Below, in pieces: positions 25,295 to 33,500 of a stretch of 45,981 nt of DNA (the first letter of the stretch is position 1; each line of letters starts with the position of its first letter). The stretch is taken from NCBI RefSeq assembly GCF_002257705.1, contig NZ_LSLK01000068.1, forward strand, positions 1 to 45,981, in the 5' to 3' direction. Under the pieces are notes generated by a model. That model was not told where the DNA came from. It saw only the letters and a program-made list of their open reading frames with translations, and searched no databases. Origin of the DNA: Sporomusa silvacetica DSM 10669. Lineage in GTDB: Bacteria; Bacillota; Negativicutes; Sporomusales; Sporomusaceae. The translations under genes and the position numbers were made by a program.

Positions 25295-25316
25295 GTATCC
25301 TGGGATCCCAGGATAC
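25295..25316. promoter_or_regulatory. Perfect 22-bp palindrome before the decayed gntR copy
   Basis: Half site GTATCCTGGGA repeated as its exact inverse (centre GGATCC). The position matches an autoregulatory operator of the now-broken regulator. Confidence 0.55.
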
Positions 25317-25519
25317 CACAGTGATAATATTATCATATTTGTAATAATATGTCAAAGCATTTCAAATTTAATGTCGTAAATGGAAGTTTTATACAAGGTA
25401 CTCTCTACCCATATCTTAACTTTTTGCTCACCAACCGTAATGTCACATCTAATTTCCCCTCAGAAATTACTTAATCTGTATTGTAATTTAAAAAATCGGT
25501 TTCTTTGGATATTTTTGTT

Positions 25520-25576
25520 TTGACAGACTATTCCTAACATGATATATTTTACTTAAATCAACTTATCTATATAAGT
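25520..25576 (+). promoter_or_regulatory. Promoter and dyad of the corrinoid methyltransferase operon
   Basis: TTGACA (25520-25525), 17-nt spacer, TATATT (25543-25548), then ACTTAT-CTAT-ATAAGT (25561-25576) just after the expected start site. The dyad is a good candidate site for the HutC-type regulator encoded first in the operon. The remainder of 25317-25701 shows no gene. Confidence 0.65.
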
Positions 25577-25701
25577 ATATATGTGTGTCATTTCTTTATT
25601 CCACCCATTCTAGCAACTCATCTTCTTAAAAAGTAGGAGTAAAGAAGTAGTTAAATCCCTTACGTGCTGTAGCGGGGAGAAATTATAAAGGAGGAACGAC
25701 T

Positions 25702-26424
25702 TTGAAAGCTCGCGTTAAAGCTATTTATAACCAAATATCAGATGACTTAAAAAATAGAATCATGCAAGGTAAATTGTCCCCTGGAGAGATGTTGCCTTCA
25801 CAATCTCAACTTGCCGAGACATATGGTGTTACCCAAATGACGGTACGGCAAGGTCTAGGTACTTTAGTGGAAGATGGCTATATTTATTCTGTATGGGGAA
25901 AAGGTTATTTTGTCGCGGAACCTACTTTAGAAACCGGTATTATTAACTTACCAGGTAGGAACTTCTTTGGGCAAGAATTCACCCCCATGATGAATGAAGT
26001 CGATATTCTTCGTGCTGATCAGGAAATCGCAGATAAACTTGCTGTTATAGTAGGTTCTAAAGTTATCCGGACTCAGTTAACTTTGGCCTTAGGCGACAAT
26101 CCAGTGGCCCTGGATTGTAGGTATATATCCTATCGCAAAGGTGAACCTCAGTTGGAGAATGAACTTCAGTATGCTGATTTCCCGCAAATTGTTGCCCGTC
26201 ACACAAATTCGGTTGTGGTCAAAAGTACTTTTTCGATTGAAGCTGTTCATTTGAATGAAATCGAAGCCAGTGCTCTTGAAACTTCACCTGGCGCTTTGGG
26301 TTTATGTGTAGAGCAGATATTGTATGACGTTAATGGTAAACCCCTGGGCTGGTCAAGGATGGTGTGCCGCAGTGATCGGTACAAGGTATCTGGAGTTGCT
26401 CAATCTTATTCTGGGAAGGTGTGA
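25702..26424 (+). CDS. GntR-family regulator, HutC/UTRA subfamily
   Basis: 240 residues: N-terminal winged helix (IYNQISDDLKNRIMQGKLSPGEMLPSQSQLAETYGVTQMTVRQGLGTLVEDGYIY in outline, with the T-Q-M-T-V-R-Q recognition helix and G-K-G-Y-F-V wing), then a UTRA ligand domain from about residue 90 (VIRTQLTLALGDNPVALDCRYI, LETSPGALGLCVEQILYDVNGKPLG). The start is TTG at 25702 with AAGGAGG 6 nt before it. It overlaps the corrinoid protein start by 4 nt (GTGTGA), so it is the first gene of the demethylation operon and probably senses its methylated substrate. Confidence 0.9.
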   Translation: MKARVKAIYNQISDDLKNRIMQGKLSPGEMLPSQSQLAETYGVTQMTVRQGLGTLVEDGYIYSVWGKGYFVAEPTLETGIINLPGRNFFGQEFTPMMNEVDILRADQEIADKLAVIVGSKVIRTQLTLALGDNPVALDCRYISYRKGEPQLENELQYADFPQIVARHTNSVVVKSTFSIEAVHLNEIEASALETSPGALGLCVEQILYDVNGKPLGWSRMVCRSDRYKVSGVAQSYSGKV

Positions 26425-27091
26425 GAAGGATGCTTTTGGCAACAAAACAAATGCTGGTAGCTGTCATGGCGCGTATTGATGATGAAAAAGTAATAGAATT
26501 GGCAAAGTGCAGTCTAGATCTGGGAGTAGATAACCACATCATTATGAATGAAATGAGAATTGGCCTTGAAACCTTCACAAGTTATATTGCGAAGGAAGGT
26601 ATTTTTTAGCTGATCTATTAATCGCTGCCGAAGCGTTTAAACAAGTGCATGAGATGGTACAGGCGCAAACTCAAACCATTAATATAAAAAAACCTGTTGA
26701 TATTGTATTTGGTACCGTTAAACGTGACATTCATGACATCGGTAAGAGTATGGCCATTAGTGTTATGGAAACCTATGGCTTTAACGTAGTCGATATGGGA
26801 GTAAATGTTGCTCCTGAAAAGTTTATCGAAATGATACAGCAAACGGGTGCTCCAATTCTTTGCCTTACCGGGCTTCTGACAGTTTCTTATGATTCTATGA
26901 AGGCTACAGTTCGTCTATTGGAGGAAGCTGGTTTGCATGAATTTACAACAATACTTATTGGCGGTTTGGTAAATGATTCGGTGCAAAATTACGTGGGATC
27001 TGACTATTGGGTGCAAGATATACAAGAAGCTTGTGAGATTTGCAAGGCGGCCTTATTGAAAAACACGCGCAAAAACGCGAATATTTCCTAG
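26421..27091 (+). pseudogene. Methyltransferase cognate corrinoid protein, frameshifted
   Basis: B12-binding methyl carrier of the MtaC/MtbC/MttC kind, which shuttles a methyl group between two methyltransferases. The helical cap lies in 26421-26609 (AKCSLDLGVD...YIAKEGIF) and the B12 domain in the following frame (LADLLIAAEAFKQVHEM from about 26607), with the ligand motif DIHDIGKS, Ser in TGLLTVSYDS and IGGLVND. The break is in a run of six T at 26599-26604: one more T would restore a continuous protein of about 220 residues. All key residues survive, so it may be a recent mutation, a sequencing error or a recoding site. The start is ambiguous (GTG 26421 or ATG 26430). Confidence 0.82.
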
Positions 27092-27100
27092 GGAAAATAC

Positions 27101-27829
27101 ATGGAAATATTAATTCTTGCTTGTCAAATGGTTGCAGACGAATTAAACCTCGCCATCACGCGAACAGGTGTAAAATACCCGGTTTTATGGATAGATTCCC
27201 GACTTCATGAGTACCCCGATAAGCTTCAGATAAGGTTACAGGACGAAATCAACAGAATTAGCAATGTTCAACATATTGCGCTAGCATTTGGCTATTGTGG
27301 TAATGCCGTGCTAGGACTTAAAGCCACAAACGCTTCCCTGATCATTCCGCGTGTGGATGATTGCATTTCTTTATTGCTAGGCTCAGTATCTTTGCACAAT
27401 CGCTTATCCAGTGAGCAGGATACCTATTATTTAACTAAGGGTTGGTTGGAATATGAATACGGGATACTGAACCAACTAGAGCGAAGTATTCACCGTTATG
27501 GTCAAGAACGAGCATGTCAAATTCATAGAGATATGTTACAACACTATTCCCGCCTGATTTTGATTGATACAGGTGCTTACAAAGTTGAGAGCTGCCTGGA
27601 AAAGGTGAATAGGTTAGCAAAAATATTGGGGGTAGATTATGAAGAAATAATCGGGTCAGGAGGACTTTTAGACAAGTTGCTCCAAGGTCCCTGGGACGAA
27701 GACTTCTCTATTATCCCACCCGGCGGCACAGTTACAAAGGAACATTTGTGGGCCTCTAAAGTTCGTCTGCTTAAATGTGCTGAGAATCTGCAGCTGCCAA
27801 TTTGCAGTTTAAACTCAAAAGAAAAGTAA
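27101..27829 (+). CDS. DUF1638 protein of the corrinoid methyltransferase operon
   Basis: 242 residues, cytoplasmic, matching the DUF1638 pattern: ILACQMVADEL at the start, LAFGYCGNAVLGL, IIPRVDDCISLLLGS, YYLTKGWLE, LIDTGAYKVESCLEKVNRLA. The conserved Cys residues (C8, GYCGN, DDCIS) suggest metal or cofactor binding. DUF1638 genes recur beside corrinoid proteins and methyltransferases; the biochemical role is unknown to me. It starts 9 nt after the corrinoid gene stop. Confidence 0.8.
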   Translation: MEILILACQMVADELNLAITRTGVKYPVLWIDSRLHEYPDKLQIRLQDEINRISNVQHIALAFGYCGNAVLGLKATNASLIIPRVDDCISLLLGSVSLHNRLSSEQDTYYLTKGWLEYEYGILNQLERSIHRYGQERACQIHRDMLQHYSRLILIDTGAYKVESCLEKVNRLAKILGVDYEEIIGSGGLLDKLLQGPWDEDFSIIPPGGTVTKEHLWASKVRLLKCAENLQLPICSLNSKEK

Positions 27830-27880
27830 CTGAACCGTCTTCAGCTACACAGTAAAATATGGGCTCATTGGTGGTTATTC

Positions 27881-28060
27881 ATGCCATTATTGAAATATAA
27901 GCTGAGCATACTTAGGCTTGGGGCTATTGAGGGGGTGAGTCAGCGGTTATTTCCCGATTATGAGATACGCATTGAATTTCTGAGTAACAGTTACAATCGA
28001 AAACAAGTGACAATAAGAAAGAAAGCATTTCCTCATGACAGAACGATAGTACGAAAATAA
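27881..28060 (+). CDS. Small unrecognised frame (59 residues) inside the operon
   Basis: Reads MPLLKYKLSILRLGAIEGVS and ends FPHDRTIVRK. GGTGG lies 6 nt before ATG 27881. It is strongly basic. I do not recognise it; it could be a short remnant of a larger operon gene. The rest of the 296-nt gap to the UroD-like gene holds only its ribosome site. Confidence 0.35.
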   Translation: MPLLKYKLSILRLGAIEGVSQRLFPDYEIRIEFLSNSYNRKQVTIRKKAFPHDRTIVRK

Positions 28061-28125
28061 TTCTTAAACCATGCGAATAAACTGAAAAATCATAATAGTA
28101 ATAATATATTGGAGGTAGTCACACT

Positions 28126-29226
28126 ATGCAAAATCAAGAGCTTTTTAATGAACGATTAAACAGGATTAAATCGGCAGTTGCCTTAGAGAAAACAGACAGG
28201 GTTCCGGTACTTATTTTAAATGATATGTTTGCGGCAGAACATATGAATGTAAAAATGAGTGATTATGTTTCAGACGTTAAATTACTAAGTAAAACCATGA
28301 TTGATTCGGCCATAGACCTCGGGGTTGATGCTGTACATCTTCCCTATTTCGATCCAAATCTTCTTAGCACAGTATGGCTTTCCAAAGTAAAGCTTCCCGG
28401 AGTTGAATTACAAGAAGATGACTTATGGCAAATACAGGAAGAAGAACTTATGAGCGTAGAAGATTATGACGTCATCATAAATAAAGGCTGGAATTATTTT
28501 TGTAATGATTTTATGATGAATCGGTTGAATAACTTAATGGGTAAAGTGGGTCCTACCCTGGAATTTGCACCTCAGGCTTATCAAAATTGTATCGCCGCGG
28601 GTATCGTTCCAGTCAGCGGTGGTTTCCTAACTTCCCCCATTGAAATGTTTTGCGGGGCACGTTCTATGAGCAAATTCATGAGAGATTTATTCAAAATTCC
28701 GGATAAGGTACAAGCCGCTTTTGACGTAGCCATGATTGATATTATCGAGAATGCCAAGGGTTTATTTGCTAATAAACCTTTGGGGGTATGGGTTGGTGGC
28801 TGGCGTGCAGCTAGTCAGTTTATCAGCCCAAAACTATGGCAGCGATTTGTCTGGCCCTACATGAAAAAATTAGCTGAAGTAACGTTGGAAGCGAGAGTTA
28901 TTCCTATTCTTCATCTCGACTCTGATTGGGAACGCGATCTTTCCTATTTTAAAGAATTACCTAAAGGGAAATGTATTTTCTATCCTGACAGTTCTACTAA
29001 TATTTTCAAAATAAAAGAAGTTCTGGGTGACCATATGTGTATCAATGGTGATGTTCCTCCTGCTCTCTTAACATTAGGTACAGAAGATGATGTATATAAT
29101 TACAGTATGAAATTGATTAGAGAAATTGGGCCAACAGGTTTTATACTGGGTCAAGGCTGTGATATACCTCCTAATGCCAAAGTTGAAAATGTTAAAGCCA
29201 TGGTTGCCGCAGCGACCGGGAAATAA
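28126..29226 (+). CDS. UroD-family corrinoid methyltransferase (MtaA-like)
   Basis: 366 residues with the uroporphyrinogen-decarboxylase barrel used by Zn-dependent methyltransferases that move methyl groups between corrinoid proteins, substrates and coenzymes. Visible: RIKSAVALEKTDRVPV at the start, GGFLTSPIEMFCGARSMSKFM, PYMKKLAEVTLEARVIPILHLDSDWERD and FILGQGCDIPPNAKVENVKAM. The HxD and late Cys (H in ILHLDSD, C in GQGCDIPP) lie where MtaA-type zinc ligands occur, although the classical H-x-C is H-x-D. GGAGG is 9 nt before ATG. Context with HutC regulator, corrinoid protein and DUF1638 suggests demethylation of an unidentified methylated compound. Confidence 0.82.
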   Translation: MQNQELFNERLNRIKSAVALEKTDRVPVLILNDMFAAEHMNVKMSDYVSDVKLLSKTMIDSAIDLGVDAVHLPYFDPNLLSTVWLSKVKLPGVELQEDDLWQIQEEELMSVEDYDVIINKGWNYFCNDFMMNRLNNLMGKVGPTLEFAPQAYQNCIAAGIVPVSGGFLTSPIEMFCGARSMSKFMRDLFKIPDKVQAAFDVAMIDIIENAKGLFANKPLGVWVGGWRAASQFISPKLWQRFVWPYMKKLAEVTLEARVIPILHLDSDWERDLSYFKELPKGKCIFYPDSSTNIFKIKEVLGDHMCINGDVPPALLTLGTEDDVYNYSMKLIREIGPTGFILGQGCDIPPNAKVENVKAMVAAATGK

Positions 29227-29387
29227 GAAAATCGGGATGACTAAGCTAGATAAAGCTAATGCTTAGATAATTTGGCCATGTGTCTTATAACATAAGAGTT
29301 CCGAGTCATGGTGAATCAACTCCATTCAAATAAATATGTTCCCACGGACGTTCATATGATGTACTTAAGACGGCTTGTTCTTAGGGT

Positions 29388-30581
29388 TTAAAGTCCATAC
29401 TCCTTTGCTAACTTTTTAAATAAAGGCAGCGCACGCTGAACAGTTTCGGTTTGTACACAGTATGAAATACGCATATGGCCCGGAGCGCCGAAATCTGCAC
29501 CAGGCACAAGCAATAGATCATATTTTTGGGCGCGTTCGCAGAATGCATAATCATTCTCTTCTAGTGTTTGGGGAAACAGATAGAATGCACCTTCCGGTTT
29601 TACACAGTTGTAACCCATAGAGGTTAAACCTTCCAACAAGATATTTCTATTTTCTTCGTAAATAGAAATATCGGCTATATCCGCTGCACAACGCGCAATA
29701 ACTTGCTGAAACAGCGCCGGAGCGCAGACATAACCCAATACACGTCCAGCGCCACAGATAGCAGCATATACGTCTTCAAATTCATCTACTGTGTTAGGCA
29801 CCAAAACATAGCCAATACGTTCCCCGGGAAGAGATAATGACTTAGAATAAGAATAACAAACCAATGTATTCTTGTATTTCGGTGCAATAAATGGAACCTC
29901 TATTCCATCAAAAATAATTTCACGATAAGGTTCATCAGAAATCAGGAAAATAGGATGACCATATTCCTCTGACTTCGCGTTAAGAAGTGCGGACAGCCGG
30001 TTAATAGTTTCATCCGAATAAACTACACCTGAAGGATTGTTAGGAGAATTAATCACAACCCCCTTCGTATGAGGGTTTAACTTGTTCTCGAATTCTTCGA
30101 AATTAATCTGAAAGTCCTGCACCTGAGCGGGAATCACTACGCACTTAGCACCAGCTCCATGCTCAATAAATACCTGATACTCCGGAAAAAAAGGTGCAAA
30201 AACAATGAACTCATCCTCTGACGAAGCTGCCAGCGCCTTAAAGCAGAGCGAAATAGATGCAGCTGCACCAAGAGTAAGATAAAGATTTTTCGCCGAATAA
30301 TCGGTTCCAAAACGGGCGTTTAAAGACTCCGCGATTGCAGCACGACTGTCTTCATTACCCGGCGCCGAAGTATAGCCGTGAATAGCTGATGGATGTTGGG
30401 TATTAACTATGTCACAAATTGCGTGTTGTACTGAATCTGGTGCAGGCACATTGGGATTGCCAAGTGAAAAATCAAAGATGTTTTCCCTTCCAACAAGCTT
30501 TGCACGCTGGTTACCAAATTCAAAGATTTCACGAATTGTCGAGCGCTTCTTTCCGAGCGCCAAAATATTTTGGTTTAACAT
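29388..30581 (-). CDS. Pyridoxal-phosphate aminotransferase (class I/II, AspC-like)
   Basis: 397 residues, fold type I. Motifs: DFSLGNPNVPAPDSVQ, HGYTSAPGNEDSRAAIAE, VINSPNNPSGVVYSDETI, LISDEPYREIIFDG and the PLP lysine in CYSYSKSLSLPGERIGYV, with the terminal Arg in GHMRISYC. It should transfer amino groups between an amino acid and a 2-oxo acid. It is monocistronic with GGAGG 8 nt before ATG 30579-30581. It converges on the methyltransferase operon. The exact amino acid cannot be read from motifs. Confidence 0.9.
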   Translation of the reverse strand: MLNQNILALGKKRSTIREIFEFGNQRAKLVGRENIFDFSLGNPNVPAPDSVQHAICDIVNTQHPSAIHGYTSAPGNEDSRAAIAESLNARFGTDYSAKNLYLTLGAAASISLCFKALAASSEDEFIVFAPFFPEYQVFIEHGAGAKCVVIPAQVQDFQINFEEFENKLNPHTKGVVINSPNNPSGVVYSDETINRLSALLNAKSEEYGHPIFLISDEPYREIIFDGIEVPFIAPKYKNTLVCYSYSKSLSLPGERIGYVLVPNTVDEFEDVYAAICGAGRVLGYVCAPALFQQVIARCAADIADISIYEENRNILLEGLTSMGYNCVKPEGAFYLFPQTLEENDYAFCERAQKYDLLLVPGADFGAPGHMRISYCVQTETVQRALPLFKKLAKEYGL

Positions 30582-30912
30582 AAAAGTATACCTCCTGAAA
30601 AATCACTTTAAATCGATGCAGGGCAAACTTACAGCTTTATTGTAATTTATTGCAATTAACGAGACAATAAACGAATAACCCCGTTTTCATAACAAAGTTT
30701 ATTCAAAGTGAGCATAATCGCCTTTTTCTGCAAAAAACAACGGTATTCCTGCAACATTTGGAAAAAAGTTGGTTTTATGGTTCTATTGCAACTATTTATA
30801 AAGCAAATACTATCCTATAGTTTACCAGAATATCAAGCTACGATACCATGATTTTATTTATAAAGTCACTTCAGAAAGGACAGATTGAAAGAACCATAAT
30901 TCCTTAAAGAAA
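30582..30912. other. Intergenic, no gene seen
   Basis: AT-rich stretch upstream of the aminotransferase. I see no reading frame with a ribosome site and no recognisable RNA element; it must hold the aminotransferase promoter. Confidence 0.5.
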
Positions 30913-30965
30913 GGCAAAAAGCAAGAGACCGCCATCAGCCTGGACGATCTCTTGCCTTTTTGCCT
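30913..30965. terminator. Terminator hairpin after the small gene at 30972
   Basis: GGCAAAAAGCAAGAGA pairs with TCTCTTGCCTTTTTGCC (one bulge) around a 17-nt loop; T- and A-rich ends allow use in both directions. It starts directly beyond the stop of the minus-strand small gene. Confidence 0.7.
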
Positions 30966-30971
30966 TTTTAT

Positions 30972-31139
30972 CTACTGTTTTGGCCGTGCTTTTATGTCTT
31001 TCTTTTGTGGGAAAACTTTCCCAGCGTCTTTATTGCTAAGATGATCGGCTTCCTTACCTCCGTAGGGTCCCTTATGCCGTTGCTCTAGACCATTTGGACC
31101 GTGAGCTGACTTCGAATTATCGTCGTAAATATCATCCAT
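30972..31139 (-). CDS. Small hydrophilic protein (55 residues), unrecognised
   Basis: MDDIYDDNSKSAHGPNGLEQ at the start and KVFPQKKDIKARPKQ at the end: very polar, no membrane segment, rich in Lys, Asp, Gly and His. GGAGG lies 9 nt before ATG 31137-31139, better than an upstream in-frame ATG at 31203-31205. A terminator follows. It belongs to a group of tiny genes at 30972-32115; a spore-core or spore-associated protein is plausible but unproven. Confidence 0.6.
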   Translation of the reverse strand: MDDIYDDNSKSAHGPNGLEQRHKGPYGGKEADHLSNKDAGKVFPQKKDIKARPKQ

Positions 31140-31309
31140 ATTAAAAACACCTCCTAAGATAGTATTTCCCAAATCGAGGTTTTCGGCGATTGGTAACTTT
31201 TTCAAATTTATTATCCCCAGGATAGATTTTATAAACTCCTAATAATTATCTGTATTTACCAGTCATTATAGTCCTTCATAAGGGCAAAATATAGTTGGAG
31301 GTAGATACT

Positions 31310-31456
31310 ATGAGAAACGAAAACCGTAAGGAAAATAACGAACAGTGCCGTAATGAGAGGAACCGCAAGAACCTCGAATTCGCCCGGGAGTTATCAAACG
31401 TAGAAGAACGCCGTAATGAAAAAGATTGCGGTGGTGGCTGCGGTGGCAAACGGTAA
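31310..31456 (+). CDS. Small charged protein with Gly/Cys tail (48 residues)
   Basis: MRNENRKENNEQCRNERNRK, then a helical stretch LEFARELSNVEERRNEKD and the tail CGGGCGGKR. About half the residues are Arg, Asn, Glu or Lys. GGAGG lies 8 nt before ATG. The C-x-x-x-C tail could bind metal or form disulfides. Followed by a strong hairpin at 31506-31542. Not recognised; perhaps expressed during sporulation. Confidence 0.6.
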   Translation: MRNENRKENNEQCRNERNRKNLEFARELSNVEERRNEKDCGGGCGGKR

Positions 31457-31505
31457 CGTTCTTAAATAGATCAATCTCCTTCTCCCTATCTTGCATCCTG
31501 CTTTA

Positions 31506-31542
31506 ATGCATAAACGGCGACTATTAGTCGCCGTTTATGCAT
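31506..31542. terminator. Near-perfect palindrome terminator
   Basis: 18-bp arms (ATGCATAAACGGCGACTA and its inverse, 31506-31523 and 31525-31542), followed by ATTTTAAG. It ends the small gene at 31310-31456. Nothing else is seen from 31543 to 31769. Confidence 0.65.
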
Positions 31543-31769
31543 TTTAAGCGTATGTTTCCTTTTTTTAGGTTCTCTATTGTAGGATGGATTGACCATCGCG
31601 AAGCACAGTAATCTCGTATTTTTAAAATAATATTACCTTTGTTGTTATTTATATCCAAGGAAATCACGCTTAGGTCAAATATGATTGGCATCCTCACCTT
31701 ATCAAAATATTTCCACGAATATATTTAGTTACAATGATTACAATATCCCCTGTAAGGAGGTACTTTACT

Positions 31770-31865
31770 ATGCGCCCAAACACTTTTGCACCCCATGAAG
31801 TGCTTGATTTGCACGAATTACTCTCTGGGGAAGTTACGACCGCAGAAAAACTTCAGCTAATATAG
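31770..31865 (+). pseudogene. Truncated spore-coat-like protein (31 codons)
   Basis: AAGGAGG precedes ATG 31770, giving MRPNTFAPHEVLDLHELLSG then EVTTAEKLQLI and a stop. F-x-x-H-E-x-L-x-L-H-E-L-L is the opening pattern of CotF-like spore coat proteins, which are normally 60-170 residues long. Nothing downstream continues it, so it looks truncated, though the ribosome site is excellent. Confidence 0.5.
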
Positions 31866-31941
31866 GTTAGGATAACGAGCTAAATTCATTCATGCATTAC
31901 TATCCCAAAGCGGAGCAAATTTAACACAAGGAGGTAATACT

Positions 31942-32115
31942 ATGCAGGAAAAAAAGAATGCCACCAAGCTAATGAACGAGGCTACTGATAATGCCGCAAA
32001 GGAGTTAGAAGGGGTAAGCTATCAAAACTCGGAGGCGATAACAGAGCAATATAACGCTCAAATAGATAAAGCCTCGGAACAGGCAAGAGCAAAATATAGC
32101 CAAAAAACAAAATAA
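31942..32115 (+). CDS. Small polar helical protein (57 residues)
   Basis: MQEKKNATKLMNEATDNAAK at the start, ending QIDKASEQARAKYSQKTK. It is rich in Ala, Glu, Gln, Lys and Asn, without Cys or Trp, as expected for an extended or helical small acid-soluble-like protein, but it lacks the signature of alpha/beta SASPs. GGAGG lies 7 nt before ATG. Last of the group of tiny genes. Confidence 0.55.
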   Translation: MQEKKNATKLMNEATDNAAKELEGVSYQNSEAITEQYNAQIDKASEQARAKYSQKTK

Positions 32116-32213
32116 AGCAGCCGTATGTGGGAACCAAAAAAATGTCATGTTCATCCCGTGAGAATGCAGAAACCCACCATAATGAAAGATTTGGTTCTGC
32201 AGCAACTCCAATA

Positions 32214-32254
32214 CAAAGAGACGCCCTTGCTATAGTTAGCTAGAGCGTTCTTTG
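32214..32254 (+). terminator. Imperfect terminator hairpin
   Basis: AAAGAGACGCCCTTGC and GCTAGAGCGTTCTTT pair with a few mismatches around TATAGTTA, followed by GTATTTC. It lies 100 nt after the small gene at 31942-32115. The rest of 32255-32453 shows no gene. Confidence 0.45.
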
Positions 32255-32453
32255 TATTTCTAAACTAAACACTTGCATCAGGGATCATCTATTATTATCA
32301 GGAACTCAGTTCATAAATAGATATAACTGTCATTACAAATCGCGAAGTGAAATTTAGCATTCCATTTCTTGCAGGATTTTGCCGTACTATCTAGAATTTA
32401 CATAATAATAATTATTATTATTATTAAATTTATTTCCAGCATTAGAGGTAAAA

Positions 32454-33117
32454 ATGACGTATACAGGAAGAATAATAGGATCTTCGTTTATATTTGCTCT
32501 ATCTTTCGGTCTTAGAGTATACGCGTACTACAATTTCAATTTATCATTTAGTTACCCGCCTATTTTGGGTATTGTGTGTTGTATCGTGGCCTGGTGGATG
32601 GGCAAACAGTATGATAGAGCTAAGTTTTATTCAGAAAAAGATAGCTTGACGGGATTGTATAATCGACGATATGTCGATAAAGTCATCTCCTCGCTTTTAA
32701 TTCAAATGAATAGAAAAAACGCAAAATTGAGTATATGTATATTAGATTGCGATAACTTTAAATATATAAATGATAAGTATGGACACGATAAAGGGGACTT
32801 TGTCCTACAAGAGTTTTCTCGTGTTCTTGTCGCTACAAATAAAAAAAGTAATATCGTTGCTAGATGGGGTGGAGACGAGTTTTTAATTATTGCCCCCCTA
32901 TGCTGATGACAAAGAAATTAAGGTAACTATTAATCGTTTTAACCGCGAATTACCAAGATTGACATCAAAAATGCAAATAGATGTCTCTTGCTCAATTGGG
33001 TATGCAGTTTATCCTGTCGATGCTAATGACTTTGACAATTTACTCCGAATAGCAGATAGAAAAATGTATGCTGATAAAAATCAATTGAATGGATATACTT
33101 CCATTAAGCAAGCTTGA
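32454..33117 (+). pseudogene. GGDEF diguanylate cyclase, frameshifted
   Basis: Two N-terminal hydrophobic segments (IIGSSFIFALSFGLRVYAYY and a second near residue 40) precede a GGDEF domain: DSLTGLYNRRYVDKVI, DCDNFKYINDKYGHDKGD and the active site RWGGDEFLIIAP. After that the frame breaks in a run of six C (32893-32898): one C fewer would continue into YADDKEIKVTINRFNREL...SIGYAVYPVDANDFDNLLRIADRKMYADK up to the stop at 33117. No RxxD inhibitory site precedes GGDEF (KSNI instead). It would make c-di-GMP, the ligand of the riboswitch at 5911-6025. Truncation deletes the end of the catalytic fold. Confidence 0.8.
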
Positions 33118-33212
33118 TAAGAAAAGACTTGGCTTGTGCCAAGTCCCTCAGGACGCCAGCAGAAGCCTTAGTCGTTCTATCCAGGGAAAGCTATACTTTC
33201 CATCTGGATAAA
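33116..33212 (+). repeat. Multi-hairpin intergenic repeat, copy C
   Basis: GATAAGAAAAGACTTGGCTT, then the CAAGTCC stem, AGGACGCCAGCAGAAGCC, a shortened core, and the terminal hairpin GGAAAG-CTATA-CTTTCC flanked by ATCCAG and CTGGAT. It overlaps the GGDEF stop codon. It shares both ends with copy B (5371-5477) but lacks about 20 bp of the middle. Confidence 0.8.
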
Positions 33213-33221
33213 TAATAACTA

Positions 33222-33262
33222 AACCCCATAGGGTTAGCCCTTCTATGGCTCCCTATGGGGTT
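33222..33262 (+). terminator. Intrinsic terminator
   Basis: AACCCCATAGGG and CCCTATGGGGTT pair perfectly, with a nested AGCC/GGCT, followed by TTTTTGG. It ends the GGDEF transcript. Confidence 0.8.
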
Positions 33263-33314
33263 TTTGGCATATTCACATTATTTTGTTGAGGTAAGGAACT
33301 TACTAACCTTTGTG

Positions 33315-33475
33315 TTAAATAGGAATTGTTAGGTCAGTTAATTTTACCAACGGAGTTTCAATCGCAGAACTATTTGCTATAAGTAGCTGCACAGGTAATA
33401 TACCGTTGACTGCTAGTGCATCAATGCCATATTCACTACCATCAATCTCGAAATGACTATCTGGCTAATTGCCAT
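33315..33475 (-). pseudogene. Possible broken small gene after the PocR chemoreceptor
   Basis: AAGGCGG precedes ATG 33473-33475; a frame change four codons later gives PDSHFEIDGSEYGIDALAVN then GILPVQLLIANSSAIETPLVK and a stop at 33315. The amino-acid pattern looks protein-like, but I do not recognise it, and the shift means it is either broken or chance. Confidence 0.28.
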
Positions 33476-33500
33476 AAGTTATTCCGCCTTCCTCGTCAGA

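Noticed and set aside
26590..26650. Programmed frameshift in the corrinoid gene
   Set aside because: The T6 run is suggestive, but no stimulatory structure or internal ribosome site can be identified by eye, so mutation or sequence error is the simpler reading.
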